DNA of 64,000 nt from Selaginella tamariscina (GCA_003024785.1 PUQB01000058.1:530330-594329), one strand, 5' to 3'. Counted from the stretch's first letter, positions 44,064-56,830 are shown. The notes: generated from the letters alone by a model not told the origin. Numbers and translations are program-made.

Positions 44064-46549
44064 ACCCTAAATCCTCTAAAATGACTAACTCTTGAACCTT
44101 AAAAGATAACCTTACCTTAGGAGACTTAAACATGTTCATGCCCTAATCTCATTAAGGAGATGTGTCCCACTCATATCCCCATGATAAAGCTAAGGTATTG
44201 TCACTTATACCTTGAGAAATTAGAGTACAACCCCTTTTGAGAATTACGACTAATCCCTAAAGGTTTGAATTGCCAAGTCATACCTTAAACTTAAGGTTAT
44301 TATTTAATAAAGACACGAGTGTGTACCATAGGCAAACATGAGTGTTCTATTAAGTAAACTTTTTAAGGTTAGATTTGGATAACCCTCTTGCTAACGAGCT
44401 TAGGTTGTTCAACCCCTAGATTCCAAGGGGAACGTTCCTAAGTGTGCTAATAACACATCTAGTTATGAGACTTAACCTTCCTTAGGTGTATACCCAAGGC
44501 TTAGCACCCTAATGCAAGCACAAGCATGCCTACTTGTTAGAGTATTTAACTCCTTGGCATTAACTCATGACATAACTCCAAAGGGTATGCTTTGTACCAT
44601 GTATCATGTAGCTTAGTGTCACATGTTCATGTGACATCTTGCATATGCCAACTTTAGAACCCCTTTGTGAACCCTTAAGAATTTAATAAAGAAAACTTGT
44701 TAACTAAGATCCCATGCCCATAGTTAGATAAAAACATAAACATGCTTTACTTAGCCATGAGCGCTACTCTTAACTTAACATGGAGGAGGAGGTTGGAGAC
44801 ATGCCTCAACCTTTGACCTTTAAAATGCATATTCTGACATGACTTCCTAGGTGTGGTTTAGTAAATGATAAGGGTAGGCTACACTTATCGTGTGACGTAC
44901 CCCTATTGTTTGCAAGTTGAGGCGGCACAACAAAGATTGTGCCTTAACAACACAAGGTTAACTTGCATTGATAGAAGAATAATAAGTTTAGTCATGAACC
45001 TAGGAACTCTCAGTATACATCCTACTTAATATACTTGGTGAATCCCTTAAAATGACCATCCCCTGAACCCCAGAGGATAACCCAAATAGACTTTAGGATC
45101 CTGTCCTAGTAGACATAGACAGGCTCATGCCCTAACCCCATAAAGGAGATGTGTCTCACACATACCCCGTGCAGAGCTAAGGCATTGTCATTTACCCTTT
45201 GAGGAATCAACCTCATCCGGGTTACAACCCTTTTAAGGCAACAAAGGTACCTTGAACCACGACTAACCCTTAAGGGTTTTGAGTGGCCAAGTCATACCCT
45301 AGACCTAGGGCTAGTACTTAGTAAGGACATGAGTGTGTGCCATAGGTGGACACGAGTGTTCTGCTAAAGCAAACTCCCTAAGGCTAGGTTTAAATAAGTA
45401 CATGACCTTGCGAGTGCCTCATGAAAGGGCTCTTGCTAATAAGTTCAGGTTGTTCAACCTATGGATTCCAAGGAGAACACTCCCCTAGCCAAGTGTGCCA
45501 AAGCACACCTATTTACGAGACCTAACCTCCCTTGAGCAGATGTCCTGGATTAGCACCCTAGTGTGAGCATAAGCATGCATATTTGCTAGAGTATCCAACC
45601 CTTTGGCAACAAACCCATGACACAACCCCAAAGGGCATGCCTTGCGTGTTGTATCGTGTGACGTCTCCTTAGATTCAATAGTTGCACCTAGTGCCACAAA
45701 CGTGGCTCCTAAATGTCAACTCTAAACCCCTTAGTGAACCCTCAGGAACTGGGTAACATGAACCTATCAAACAAGATCCCATGCCCACAGTTGGACAAGG
45801 ACACAGATGTGCTTTGTTTGGTTGTGAGTGCTATACATAGTTTGATGTGGAGGAGGAGGTTGGAGACAAGCCTAACCTCTGTGCCTTGGAACGTGCAGTC
45901 TGACAAGACCTCCCAAGTATGGATTCACCAATGTTAAGGGTAGGCTACCTCAAAGGTGGGATATACCCCTATTGTTTGGAAGTTAGGCGGCACAACAGAG
46001 AATTGTGCCTTAATGACACAAGCTAAAACTTGTATCGACTGAAGAGTAATGAACTCAGTCATGGACCTAAGAACTCTTCTACATATACCCTACCTTATTA
46101 ATGTGACGGAGCCCCCCCCTCTTTTCCTATATGTGTAAGTGGGTTGGCATGCCTTTAGTTAAATTAAATGAGCTTATGTTTAACATAATTCCTACCCCTA
46201 AACCCTAACCAAGGGGGTGGGGATTTTAGGGCGTGGGTTAGGGCAACCCTAGGGTTAGGGTGTTTCTAACCCTATTTAACATATCAAACTCATCTACATT
46301 AACCAATAAGCTTAACTGGGACGTCAAAATCGAGGATGGGTTTTCTATAAGATAAGTGCTACCTTCGATTAGAGTTTCTCGCGATATTTAAGGATAGCTG
46401 GCCAAACTACCCTAAACACCTAAGTGCACTAAGCAGGGCTGTTTCTGACTACATCTAGGGTCTGTCAACATAGTACAGTAGGTAACAATAATCAACTTCC
46501 AAAGTAAAAGATCGAGTCATAGTAAAAACTATAACACTTTCACTCCACT

Positions 46550-47352
46550 GTACTCAAGCTTCACTCACTTGATGCTCCACCTAATCTCAAGATCCACAGC
46601 TCCAACCAGCTCATCTCAAGGATGAGATCCACATGAAAAAGAAAGTCTCTACCATCTAGGTTTTACCAAACTCCAGCTGTAACTCCTTCACACAAGCATT
46701 CCAACTTGCGTGACAATAGTTGAGCCCTCAATCTCGTACTGAGGCACAATCTTCATAGGCAAGCTGCTTGCACTAACTTTGTTGACAGAAAGTTATCGCT
46801 ACTCTTGTTATCCAAGAAGATTCGCACTAGATGTCCACCAAGTTGTCCCTCCACCATAATAGCACATGTGTGGCTCCTCTCATGCCATGCAGTTTACCTA
46901 TTGAGCAAGAACAAACAAAAATTTACCTGGTGATTTAGAGTTGTCTCCCTTGTGCTCCTCCACTCCATCTCATGAAGCTTCTTAAGCGTCTCCTTGTCTT
47001 TACCACCATTAAAACTTTTGTCCTTGGGCTAGTTCCTCCTTGGACAATTTGCCTTCCAGTGTCCTACTTCTCCACACATGTGGCAACGTTTGTTATCAAA
47101 CACCTTAACAATCTTCTTAGGCTGGTTGTCGATGCAATAAGAATTAAAGGCTACTAGCTTGGACTTCGGCCTAGCATGATTATTCCCTCTGTACTCCTGG
47201 TGCTCATGAGAACTTGGAGAGGTACTCCTACCACGCTTCTTGCCATGTTACTCGTTCTCCTCAAACACCTTCTCCTCCTCATTTAGCAAGTGAGTATACT
47301 CGAACAACTCCTCCAAATTCTTAAACTGAATTACCAAGTTAAGATGTCTATG
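46550..47352 (-). pseudogene. Gag nucleocapsid-protease fragment, split by a MITE
   Basis: The minus strand reads FKNLEELFEYTHLLNEEEKV, then RCHMCGEVGHWKANCPR, an intact CCHC knuckle (C-x2-C-x4-H-x4-C, about 47038-47085). Later come AIMVEGQLGGHLVRIFLDNK and SSDNFLSTKL, the protease entry where D-T/S-G is replaced by D-N-K. The region then leads through a polypurine tract to the LTR ending at 46536, so pol was deleted. It continues on the far side of the MITE beyond 48146 (YKVLT). Confidence 0.65.
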
Positions 47353-47355
47353 TAA

Positions 47356-48143
47356 GGCTCACTTCACACTAGTGCCGGCAAGTCACCTGGTAAGTCAATC
47401 AGAGCAATTTTGACCCTTCGATGGACTTGCCATTGTTCACATTAGGCTTGACTTACCGTCTACATAATCAGTAAGTATATCCTACGTGGTGTTAATGTGG
47501 CACTGATGTAGCACCACATCACGTAAGTCATTTTGTTGTTTCTACCGGGCACTATTACTCGGCAATAAATGTTAAACCGGCAAGTGTGTTTAATCAACGA
47601 TATAGATTAAATCTAGATTAATTGCCACCAACAAATAAAAATATTAAGAATTTTTTGTTAGGCATAGAGGCAAAATAATGGATTCAGTGTAGCACACACC
47701 GCTTCCTTTTCCTTTAGCAACAACAAATGAAGAGGATGTTATAATTGTTGAAACTCATGCATCTACTCAAAAAGGTAAGATAATTTTTTTGATAAACATT
47801 TTCTATTATTGATTCTTTTATAGTTGGAAAGAGGAATACCTCCAACACCCATAAATATATATTTTTTTTCTTTTCTTTGAAAAAATAATAGAAATACCAG
47901 ACAACCAAATATATTAATGAAAAAGAGTTGCTTATACAGCTATATTCTGATCAATTACTTGAATAATTAGAAGGATCAAATAAATCAAAGCAATAATCCT
48001 AGAATTTATTTTGCAGAAATGGGGATTGACAAACTAAGAATATTTTATGTAGAAAATAAATTTGAGGGGGTAAGTGTCATGCCACATCAGTGGAAGTTTT
48101 CACACTTACCGAGTACATTTGCCACCCAAGTGTGAAGTGGGCC
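47356..48143. mobile_element. Tourist-like (PIF/Harbinger) MITE
   Basis: This 788-bp unit has 15-bp terminal inverted repeats GGCTCACTTCACACT and, at the other end in reverse, GGCCCACTTCACACT (one mismatch). It is flanked by TAA on both sides (47353-47355, 48144-48146), the 3-bp target preferred by PIF/Harbinger. Longer subterminal inverted similarity extends inward (around 47480-47525 and 48065-48105). No transposase is encoded. Confidence 0.75.
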
Positions 48144-48146
48144 TAA

Positions 48147-48540
48147 GTTAGCACTTTGTAGCCCATGTATACCAAATTGTTAAGCACCACTACATACAAA
48201 CTAGAGACCCTCACAATACCACCTAATCTTCTAAATCTACGTACATGTGTCCTTATTCTTTAAGGAATATTTTAGCTTATAACTTTCTGAGGAATATTTT
48301 TTAATTTGTCATAACAATATAAGTATAATTTCTCTATACATATATAATTTTTAATTCAATTAATTATTAGTGTAAAACTACAGTGAGTTTTATTATTAAT
48401 GATGTAACATTTTTTTGAATTTACCATACACAATAGTGCGCAAAGTGGCATTAATTAAAAATGCCATTAATTAGACCTAGTTTTGCAAAAGGTGACGGAA
48501 TCGAATGCACGTGAAGTTAGGGCCACGTGGTCAAAGAGCA
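48147..48540. other. AT-rich stretch without recognised gene
   Basis: The first ~70 bp continue the split gag on the minus strand. The rest is AT-rich, and nothing was recognised in it. Confidence 0.4.
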
Positions 48541-48549
48541 AAACCCTAT

Positions 48550-49800
48550 GAAACGCTTTGGGTGTAGTGGATCGGCCGATCGGCAATGGCTCATCAGAAG
48601 AGACGATCCACTATGAGTATGTAGTGTGTGTATTTGTACGCATACGTATAAATTTACACACGCACGCTGGCACCTCAGTTCTTCTACCCAATGCCTGCAC
48701 TTCACTTCAATACATTCCTTACGGATGTAAGTCTCGCTTAATTTTATTTAAAATTCTTAATTTTTTATTATTTCATTTTTTATTTAAAATGTCAATTTAT
48801 TTTGTTCACAGTGCAAATTCCCGACATAAAAAGAGGTTTTCAATTCACCACGCTGTGTGGAGGCTGGTCACCATGACAACATCATCCGCGTATATGTATA
48901 TATATGTATGTATTTGCATTAGTATATGTGTATATACATACGTAATGTATACATACATATATTCACACACAAAACACATATAGATAGATAGAGAGAGAGA
49001 GAGACACGTGCACACACACACATTAACTGAAATATTTTCTACAGTGTAAGATACGAGATCTTACGCCACCAAGAGGACACGTGGAAAACATATGGTCGCT
49101 GGTTCACATTATGATCCTGGTAAGTTCAACTAGGTAAGTCATATATTTAATTAAAATAATAATAATAATAAATTAATACTTTTTTATCTTATATTTAATA
49201 TAATTTTGTATTTAATAGTACATGAGAAAAGTGTGATAAATGGAAAATTAGGCCCAAAGATGAAATGCTTCCTCCAAAGTGTACTGTTGATCCTTATTTG
49301 CTATCTCCTGGAGGTCATTATAATGAAGATGTCATATGGCAGATTCCATCCCATGGAAAAGGTATATACTTTTAGCTAAATTATTTAATATAATGTTAAT
49401 ATTTATAAACCTTAATTAAATATAATTAGGTGTGGTTGTAAACTGACATGCGCGATATGTGTGTACATATCACAGACACATACATCAAAAGTGGATGTGG
49501 TTTACTACTTAGTATGTAAAACTCTCATTAATTAACATATGCACTATACTTTTAATCTAAACGGAATGAAAATGCCACGTCATCAATTTGTAAATATTAT
49601 TAAATATAGAGATTACCTTATGTTACATACACCATGTGACTAAGTTATACGTAGTATATATATATTATAATGATCTGTATATCAAACATGGGATAATATT
49701 AAATGTATAACATATATACATGCTTATTCTTATTTTGTTTTAATACAGAAAAAGGAGAAGATTACAATTGGATATCCTCCATTCAAAAAGAAGATGTGAA
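48550..49800 (+). other. Exon-like fragments of an unassigned gene
   Basis: Several short blocks are bounded by AG and GT: about 48680-48727 (FFYPMPALHFNTFLTD), 48812-48890, 49045-49120 and 49222-49361 (KCDKWKIRPKDE, then PPKCTVDPYLLSPGGHY), and 49749-49799 (EKGEDYNWISSIQK). The KCDKW piece weakly resembles a CW-type zinc finger as found in some plant chromatin proteins, but one of its Cys is missing. No frame runs through the blocks without stops. I do not recognise the gene. (AT)n and (GA)n tracts lie between the blocks. Confidence 0.3.
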
Positions 49801-50404
49801 AGAGTTTTTAATTATTATAAATAAATTTAATTATTTAATTTTATTTAACATAAGAATTATAAAACCTTTTTATTACTTTTGAATAAATGTACATATAGTT
49901 GCATTAAAAGGGAAATAATATCAAGTTTACATATTTTAATGAAAGTTTACACCCTTTTAATAATCCATGCAGTACCATTAAAAGTTGGTGTATTAATTTT
50001 AAGTGAAAAATATTTTAAATTACTTAAGAAAAATATTATCATAATAATAAATAGAGATGTAGTGTCCATAATTTGCAAAGCTAATCAATATTTAATATGA
50101 AGTGTCTATGCATGAATACTGTACATTGATATGGTCAGTAAGTACTAATTATAGGATTAAGATATGTTTTGGATAGGTGTCTATGATGTATGCATTTTAT
50201 GATTTGAATAATTAAAGATAATTATTTATTAAATTTATTTAAACTTTCGTAATCAATTTTAGGATGAATGATTTTTTTTATTATAAAAATAATTGTTGCA
50301 TTGAAATATACTTATTTCATTAAAATATCTATACCAAAATATGTAAGTTTATACTTATCATTGTCATTAAATTTTAAAATTTAAAATTTATTATTTTATA
50401 TAAT
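49801..50404. other. AT-rich stretch
   Basis: Only chance frames are seen. It ends where homology to the AUX1/LAX flank begins. Confidence 0.5.
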
Positions 50405-52912
50405 TTTAAGTGCATATAAATAAGCAATTTTCTTTATATGCATCACATTTATATTATATATAGTACAAAATATAAAAAATAAAATTTAATTATTATAATC
50501 TGTTTATATAACATTAAAACATGAAATTAATATTAATTTTATTTTGTAATGTTGTAATCACATGAATTGTTTTATATATATATATCACTTAATTTATAGA
50601 ATTTATTAAAAATAAGCTAATTTATAGATTTATTCTATATGAGATATGTGAAGTAACACTTTAAGTATTAAAAATTTAAAATATATATTAAACTTACAGG
50701 TCATTTGGAGAATTATCAGGAATAAAGCATTAGAGAAGTTATTATAAAAACTTCCGTACCGCGGTCTTGGCAAATATAAGGTTTGATTCGTGCGAATTCT
50801 TATCGATTTTAATTGAGAACATATATATAAGATATTCTTATTAAATCTAATGAATAGTCAATATTATTTATTTTACATTTCAAAAAGAATTATATTTTAT
50901 GTTAATTATGGCGAAATCCTAAATCCAATTAAGTCTGAGATGTAACATTGTTTATGTTTATCAGCAATTATAACAACGTGCAAACAATTTAAGACCTTTT
51001 GACTTCCCAATGCATCTATATTGCCCCATGATGATAACCCACAGTCCACAACCATCATCCATAAGATAACCCCAAGGTTAACACTTAAATCCACCACCCA
51101 TCCCAACCTTGATAAAGAATGTGTTAATTTCTGCTCTTTAGCTGACCAGAAAACTATGTTATAAACAATGCATGGTATAATATGTAAGTTCCATACTATT
51201 ATCATAGAGCTAATCACCCTATTCATTGTTCCAAAGAACGGAAATGCTAATGCTGCCACCCAAAATCCCACAAACACTGGAACCCTAAATAATGTTCTTT
51301 TATATAACTAGGTGACTCGTGTACTCCCACCATCTTCTCCCACATTGTATATACAGGTACCGAATACATCCCAAAGTTGATAAACTTTAAAAGGTAAAAC
51401 ATTAGTTGTGTGTATGTGTGCGTGCGTGTGTATGTGTACCGTGTGAATAAGCATGAGAACTATGGTTGTGTCTCTAAACTTAGAATCTGGAAGCAAAGCT
51501 AGTAATGCATCTCCAAAATTGATGTTCATAGTAATACTCGGAACCATGACCATTAGAAGAATGAATATTCCCCCTCCAAAATATGCCACTTTATATTCTT
51601 GGGGTCTCCACATTGCATCCATAATCTCCCTGCAGTATGTTTTAATATATAATACATATATACACCACATGTGTGTGCGTGTGTCCGTGTGTGAGTGTGT
51701 AAGAGAGAGAGTGCTTACACAGGGATTGACACGTGCCCGAGATTTGTCAAGCCAGACATACCCGTGAAGTAATCTTGATAACTATGTGGAGAGGTGCGTT
51801 TCACATTTGGAATCTGTATAATAAACATTAATAATAATAACAATAATAATGAAAATATATAAATTATATATAAAATATAAATTAATAAATTAAATACAAC
51901 CTTTCCATGGAAAAGAGTAGCAATTGTTAAATATCCAGAAGCAAAAATAGTTGTAAGCACGCCAATGAAGGACCATACTCTATAGTTATGTGCACTTGGA
52001 ACAAGTATTGACAGAGAGAAAACTGCTCCAAATACCATAGTCCATGTCCTTTTATTTAATTTATCGTTAACCAGATAAATAAAACTGTAAATTAAATTAA
52101 ATTAATAAAATAATAATAATAATGAAGGATTTTATTATTTATTACTTACTTGCTACATGCAACTATTTGTAGAGCTGAATAAAGAAAAGAGACCCCAGAT
52201 TTAATATTAATGATATTATTTTCCATTTCCACCCCAACAGTCCACCAACGACTTCATGAAGCTATAAGTTAAAAATGCCATAAAAATTAAATAAAAATTA
52301 AATAAAATTTACCTGAATTGTCTGATTATATGAGTCATGATTTCTAGTATGCCTGATATTAAACTTGTGTTTTAAATATAAAATATTAATTATGCTTTCT
52401 GTCCAAATTCCTATGGCTACTTGAGAGAGCTGTATAACAATTGCTGAAGGTAATCCCAATTGAGCACTTGCTTGTGGAGTATTCAATAGCCGGCCTGCAA
52501 TCTTACAGACGGGAACATTACATGCACGCACGCACACGCACTATATGAAATATGTGTTGAATTATACAAACCTTAGCTGCTGCAATGTTTAGCCACGCAT
52601 CGAATGTAGAACCTCCATACCATACTATTCTAAGAATAAATTCTTGAAAGGACTCTCTTGCGTGATTCTCAATATCCATATTAATGTTTTGTGGTGAACA
52701 GGTAACTCCACATCCTTGACTTAAAAGACCAGATTGACTCAAATATTATAATAATAATAATAATACAATAAATTATTATACACTTGAAACAAAACGTATG
52801 TTTCAAAGTCACAAGATATTTTAAGATAAATTTAAGATAAATATTCTTGCAGCTTAAATGTACTTTGGTGTATATAAATAAATTATTATATTATATTATT
52901 AAAGAGAAATTA
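50405..52912 (-). repeat. Inverted-duplication arm with AUX1/LAX copy B
   Basis: It is the reverse of 17655-20335. At its left end the flank runs without interruption (plus-strand AATTTTAAGTGCATATAAA), which represents the empty site for the element inserted at 20336 in copy A. Confidence 0.85.
50961..52679 (-). pseudogene. AUX1/LAX auxin influx carrier-like, copy B
   Basis: On the minus strand the same exon series as copy A is read: VWYGGSTFDAWLNIA, SAQLGLPSAIVIQLSQVAIG, LGWKWKIISLILNLGSLFF, LNKRTWTMVFGAVFSLSILV, HNYRVWSFIG, EIMDAMWRPQEYKVAY, TTIVLMLIHT, VFVGFWVAALAFPFFG and LGWVVDLSVNLGVILWMM. This copy keeps the third exon in frame where copy A lacks a G, but lacks a T further on (plus-strand 52175-52182), giving a stop in the same exon. 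A one-base loss near 51020 replaces the conserved end by DALGSQKVLNC. An eight-residue gap follows FGDALL (copy A has TETNAIVL there). Both copies are therefore likely pseudogenes. The start at 52679 corresponds to that chosen for copy A. Confidence 0.8.
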
Positions 52913-53870
52913 AAAAAGAAAACAAGTGTAAAACCGGGACTACAAAGGTTATGACAAAACCAAATTATATTAAAATCAATAATGTGAAGTGATATCAACA
53001 CTAAATTCATCATTTATAACATATTTTAAGTTTAATATTTAAATCTGTAGTGGAATTTGGGTCTGGGCGAAAAGGAGGCTCGGACCCTGGGCAAAATATT
53101 CTAGTATGTTCGTGGATATTTTGGGTATATTCTAGTATATTTTAGAATATTCTTAGGAATATTCTTTAATGTAAGTTTTTTTAATATGCCAACTGGCTTA
53201 ATATTTGCCAACTAACAAATAAATCATTTAAATTTTTGGAAATTTTTTCAAATACTATATAATAAGTTAGTATTTAAAGAAAGCATTTTTATGTTTACCA
53301 TTTAACCTTGTAGTGCTAGTGGTCGTGAACTCTGCTACAATTGACAAGCAAACAATGGATCTCTATTTCACCGAGCGAGCGCCTTTGAAGAAAGTATGTG
53401 ATGTCCGGGTTCAAGCCAAACACACAGTTGTAGATAAAGTACATGTGTAACATCGGCTCCAGCTTTTGCTCTTCTGGAAGGTAAAATAACTACATGCAGG
53501 ATAAGTAATGATAGTCACCTTTGCAAAGTCATTTCATGCTGAGACAACGAAAGTCTTTTTTTGTCCTTTGATTATCACTTTAACATTTCTCACTCGACCT
53601 AAAAAAGTCTTGCCCTTGTGGAAATTCTTATGTTATTCCTTGAACATTTTTATTGGAGTCTGAACCATGCGTTCATTGAAAGGTGGAATTGTTGTAGATC
53701 CAACTCCATGTGGTGGTGATGGTGTTTTGTCCTTTTGACCATCGTCTACTCTTCTTGCGATCCCCTATAAACCTTCCAAAACAAAGCTTGTGTATCATGT
53801 AGTTCTCTAACCTCCTCAGTTGTTAGCTTCATTTCCTTAAGCACAGACCAAACCATTGGTGGTGCTGAAA
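52913..53870. other. AT-rich sequence without recognised gene
   Basis: It contains four short repeats of TATTTT/TATTCT around TTCTAGTATATT (53098-53170). No coding motif is seen. Confidence 0.4.
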
Positions 53871-53877
53871 TTCTTGA

Positions 53878-56300
53878 CTAAAGAATTTTGCCATTTGGCC
53901 GCTTGAAACACCTAGAATCTCTTGGGCAAAACCACATCATTTGCTGTACATACTCCTCATTCCCCAAGGCATCACTGTACATTCTTTTTCTGTAGAATCC
54001 TGGTGCTAGCACTTTGCTTGGATAACCAATTAGTTTTCCACACAAAGCTATTCCTTCCTGATTTATCCCCAGACACCTAACCTTACTAGACACTCCAATT
54101 CGTCTGATGGCCCACTCTGTTTGTGCAATCTCTCTCTCCAAAACCTCTTCAAACCTTTAACCTCTTTCTCATGTTGTTTTGTACCACATGCTCTGTGTAC
54201 TCTATATCATGTCTATGTGAACGTTGAGCATCAAATTGTTTTGTTCTTGTGGCTATTCTCTTAATAATTTGCACTCAAACATTAGTGGTACTTGTGAACT
54301 CCAAGCTGGTCAAGTGTTCCTCGTCTTCTACCAAATTGATAATTGATGATGGAGATACACTTTTCCCCTCAGAGATTTTGCATTGTACTCGTTTCAATAG
54401 AGTTTCCTTCGAAAGACCTGACCTTGTATACCTCCCTTCTATTGCCGCTATCACCTTCACACTCTGCAGAACTGCATCAGTGAGGTCTAACATTGTTGCC
54501 TCCAGCAGTGGTACTCTTTTGGCTAATCTTGCTTTTCTTGCTCTCGCGTGAATCACTTCCACATTGTTTGTAGTTGGAACACTCGCAAGTCCTTCATATG
54601 TCATGTCTCCTAGTTCTACCATGGAGATGTGGTCCTCATGCCTAATCCACCAAGACATCCATGTCTTAAAAGCATGAATGTTTGACACTCATCCTTCCCG
54701 CTAGTTGTTCTTTTTTGGATTGTTCATTCAATGCTACAGGCTAGGCACAAGCAAGCTTCATGTGTTCTTCACGGTGTTCTTCTACGATCCATTTCTTTGT
54801 CACCTGACGCACAGATTGCATAAAGTGAAACAGACAGCTTCTTTCCCTTCCTTTCATCTTTGCTTCGTTGTTGAATACTTGACACAAGGCTATCCATATC
54901 GCTCCAGCCTCATCCAACATGAAACTAACAAAGTTTACATTCTCCAAACCCTGTTTCTTACAAACCTTTAACATTATGTTCAAGAACTTCAACACTACAA
55001 CATTATCTTTGCAGCACATATATGCATAAGCTATAGATGGATCTGACACTGCAAGAAAGCATTAGATAACAAAGAACAAAGTGTTATGAAGTGTTCTACA
55101 ACTTACAATGGATCATAAAGGTTATTCTAATTGTTGCCCAGTCTGATATGATGTGTGTGTGGTCTAGAACAACCCATTGGTCATGAAGGTCTCCTCCACT
55201 TTGACACTTTTTGATGTAGTCGACTCTTGAACCCGGTCCTTCAACTGTCATTTTGAAGATCAAAGGCTGCTCCTCAGCAACATGCAGTTCCATCCTGGAA
55301 CAATGTATGACATGAATGAAAGGTATTGGAAACTTTATCTTCAACTCCAAAGACCCTTGTAACCATCTCTAAAGTGTGTCTCCTTTCTGTCTTGATTGTG
55401 TAATCTAGTCCTGAGTCCTAAAGAAAAGGTCACGTCAGTGTGTAGAGATCCAAAGAAAATTACCTTCGATGATTTATAAGAGGTTCAAGTTTTGAGAGTA
55501 AACCAGTGTAGAAGACTTCTCCTCATTCCTTAAAAAGTTTTTCAAAGATCAGTTCACATGCAGCTTGAAACTCAATCACTTGTTGATTAGTTGCAGCTGC
55601 TCTTTACCGCGTTGCTGACACTAGCTTTGGCATGCTGGACATTTGAAGCCAACACTAAGGGGCTAACTGGATGTTGATGAACATCTCTGTGAATGAACAA
55701 CCTTATAAAAGAAATGCCGTCTGGTAGAATGTAGTACACATAAGCGGACAAGTGTGCACTAGCAATGGCTCCTCTCCATAATGCTTACATTTCATGCCTT
55801 ACTTTGCCTGACTCAATTGTCTTCCTTCTCCACAACACCCTTGAAGTGCATTCATTTGCTTTCTTCTCAAAAGCCAAGTAGGCATGTAGGATTGATGCAT
55901 TTGAGATGTCTGACACAGAACTTGATTGACTTGCACTGGAACATGCCAGTGTGTTGTGCTCAGGTGTGTCCAATGGTAGCAACCATCCTTGCAATTCATC
56001 CCCAAGTACTTCTTGTGCTTTCTTTCTTTGGAGGAGTTCATAAACGACATTTCCATTGTATACCTCCGGTAGTTCAGAGACTCGTTTACTTCAACGAACC
56101 AATGAGATCCTTCCTATTCTACATTTGTTGCTCTTAGAAGACACACTAGCATGGATTTTCACGCTCCTTTGTCCACAACCTGAAAGCGGGCCCTTTGCTG
56201 GGCACAATGTGTTAAAGACAAACTGATTCAAAACATTGCCTTCTGGTAACAACTCCACAGCTTCTCTAACACTCGCAGAAACTAACAGCAATTGAACCAC
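53878..56300 (-). pseudogene. Mutator-like transposon remnant, weakly coding
   Basis: A chain of broken minus-strand frames lies at 56091-56300, 55785-56056, 55096-55350, 54741-55049, 54275-54688 and 53878-54141. Only the one at 54741-55049 has a recognisable transposase pattern; the others are placed with it by strand and spacing. The frame at 54275-54688 is helical and charged (HARARKARLAKRVPLLEATM). No terminal repeats were found by eye. Confidence 0.35.
54741..55049 (-). pseudogene. MULE-type transposase core fragment
   Basis: The fragment reads VVVLKFLNIMLKVCKKQGLE, then FVSFMLDEAGAIWIALCQVF, then ERSCLFHFMQSVRQVTKKW. The order F-x-x-D-x-x-x-A-I-x-x-V-F followed by C-x-x-H-x-x-x-S-V is that of the MULE transposase catalytic region, where the Asp and the C-H pair are landmarks. 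The first catalytic Asp, expected about 60 residues upstream, is not identified, and the third lies beyond the break. Another host gene with this fold cannot be excluded. Confidence 0.45.
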
Positions 56301-56689
56301 ATGTATACTAAACCAACAAAGAATGTTGAAAGCAAAGTGAAATCATGTTCGAACACAAAAGCATTTCCATCTTTATCGATTGGGAAATCTTTGTTAATGT
56401 CTTCATAGATAACTCTGGCCATGACAACGCAAGGAGAAAGCTTGGTGGTTTGGGAAAGCAAAACAAAAGATCAAACACACTTTTGTTCGCAAAAAACATT
56501 TATAGTCATTGATATTAAACGCGAACACACTTTTGTAGATAATTCATTCTACGTAGTCCAGCTCACAATGTTCTTAATGTCGTCCTCTATAATATCACCA
56601 ATGTAATTTAATTACTATCTGTTATATTTAAAAGATCCTTACCTTCACCAATTATTCACATATTTAATAATGTCACATTTAGTTTGTAG

Positions 56690-56830
56690 AGTTTACTTTT
56701 CATTGCAGCTAGGGTTTTTTTGGTAGATAGGGTTTACTATTTTCATTGCAGCTAGGGTTTTTTTGGTAGATAGGGTTTACTATTTTCATTGCGGCTAGGG
56801 TTTTTCTGTCTAAGATTGGAGATCTGAAAT
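56690..56830. repeat. Three tandem copies of a ~48-bp unit
   Basis: The unit contains CATTGCAGCTAGGGTTTTTT and GGTAGATAGGGTTTACTAT. Copies begin near 56701, 56751 and 56800; the third diverges after GGGTTTTTCTGT. Confidence 0.7.

Larger units (their letters stand above)
42354..46536 (-). repeat. Diverged LTR of the nested-element family, with partial tandem copy
   Basis: 42354-42479 and 44069-45035 follow the order of the LTR at 28373-30072; then 45040-46536 repeats most of it, better preserved. The end at 46536 keeps GTCATAGTAAAAACTATAAC with the terminal stem. It follows a gag-protease remnant (46550-47400) through a GTGGAGTGAAAG polypurine tract, so it is a 3' LTR in minus-strand sense. 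An LTR-gag element interrupts it at 42480. Confidence 0.7.

Noticed and set aside
46192..46275. CCCTAAACCCTAACC and GGGTTAGGG runs that look telomeric
   Set aside because: They lie inside a diverged LTR; the same place in the LTR at 58281 has a related stretch, so they are not an interstitial telomere array.
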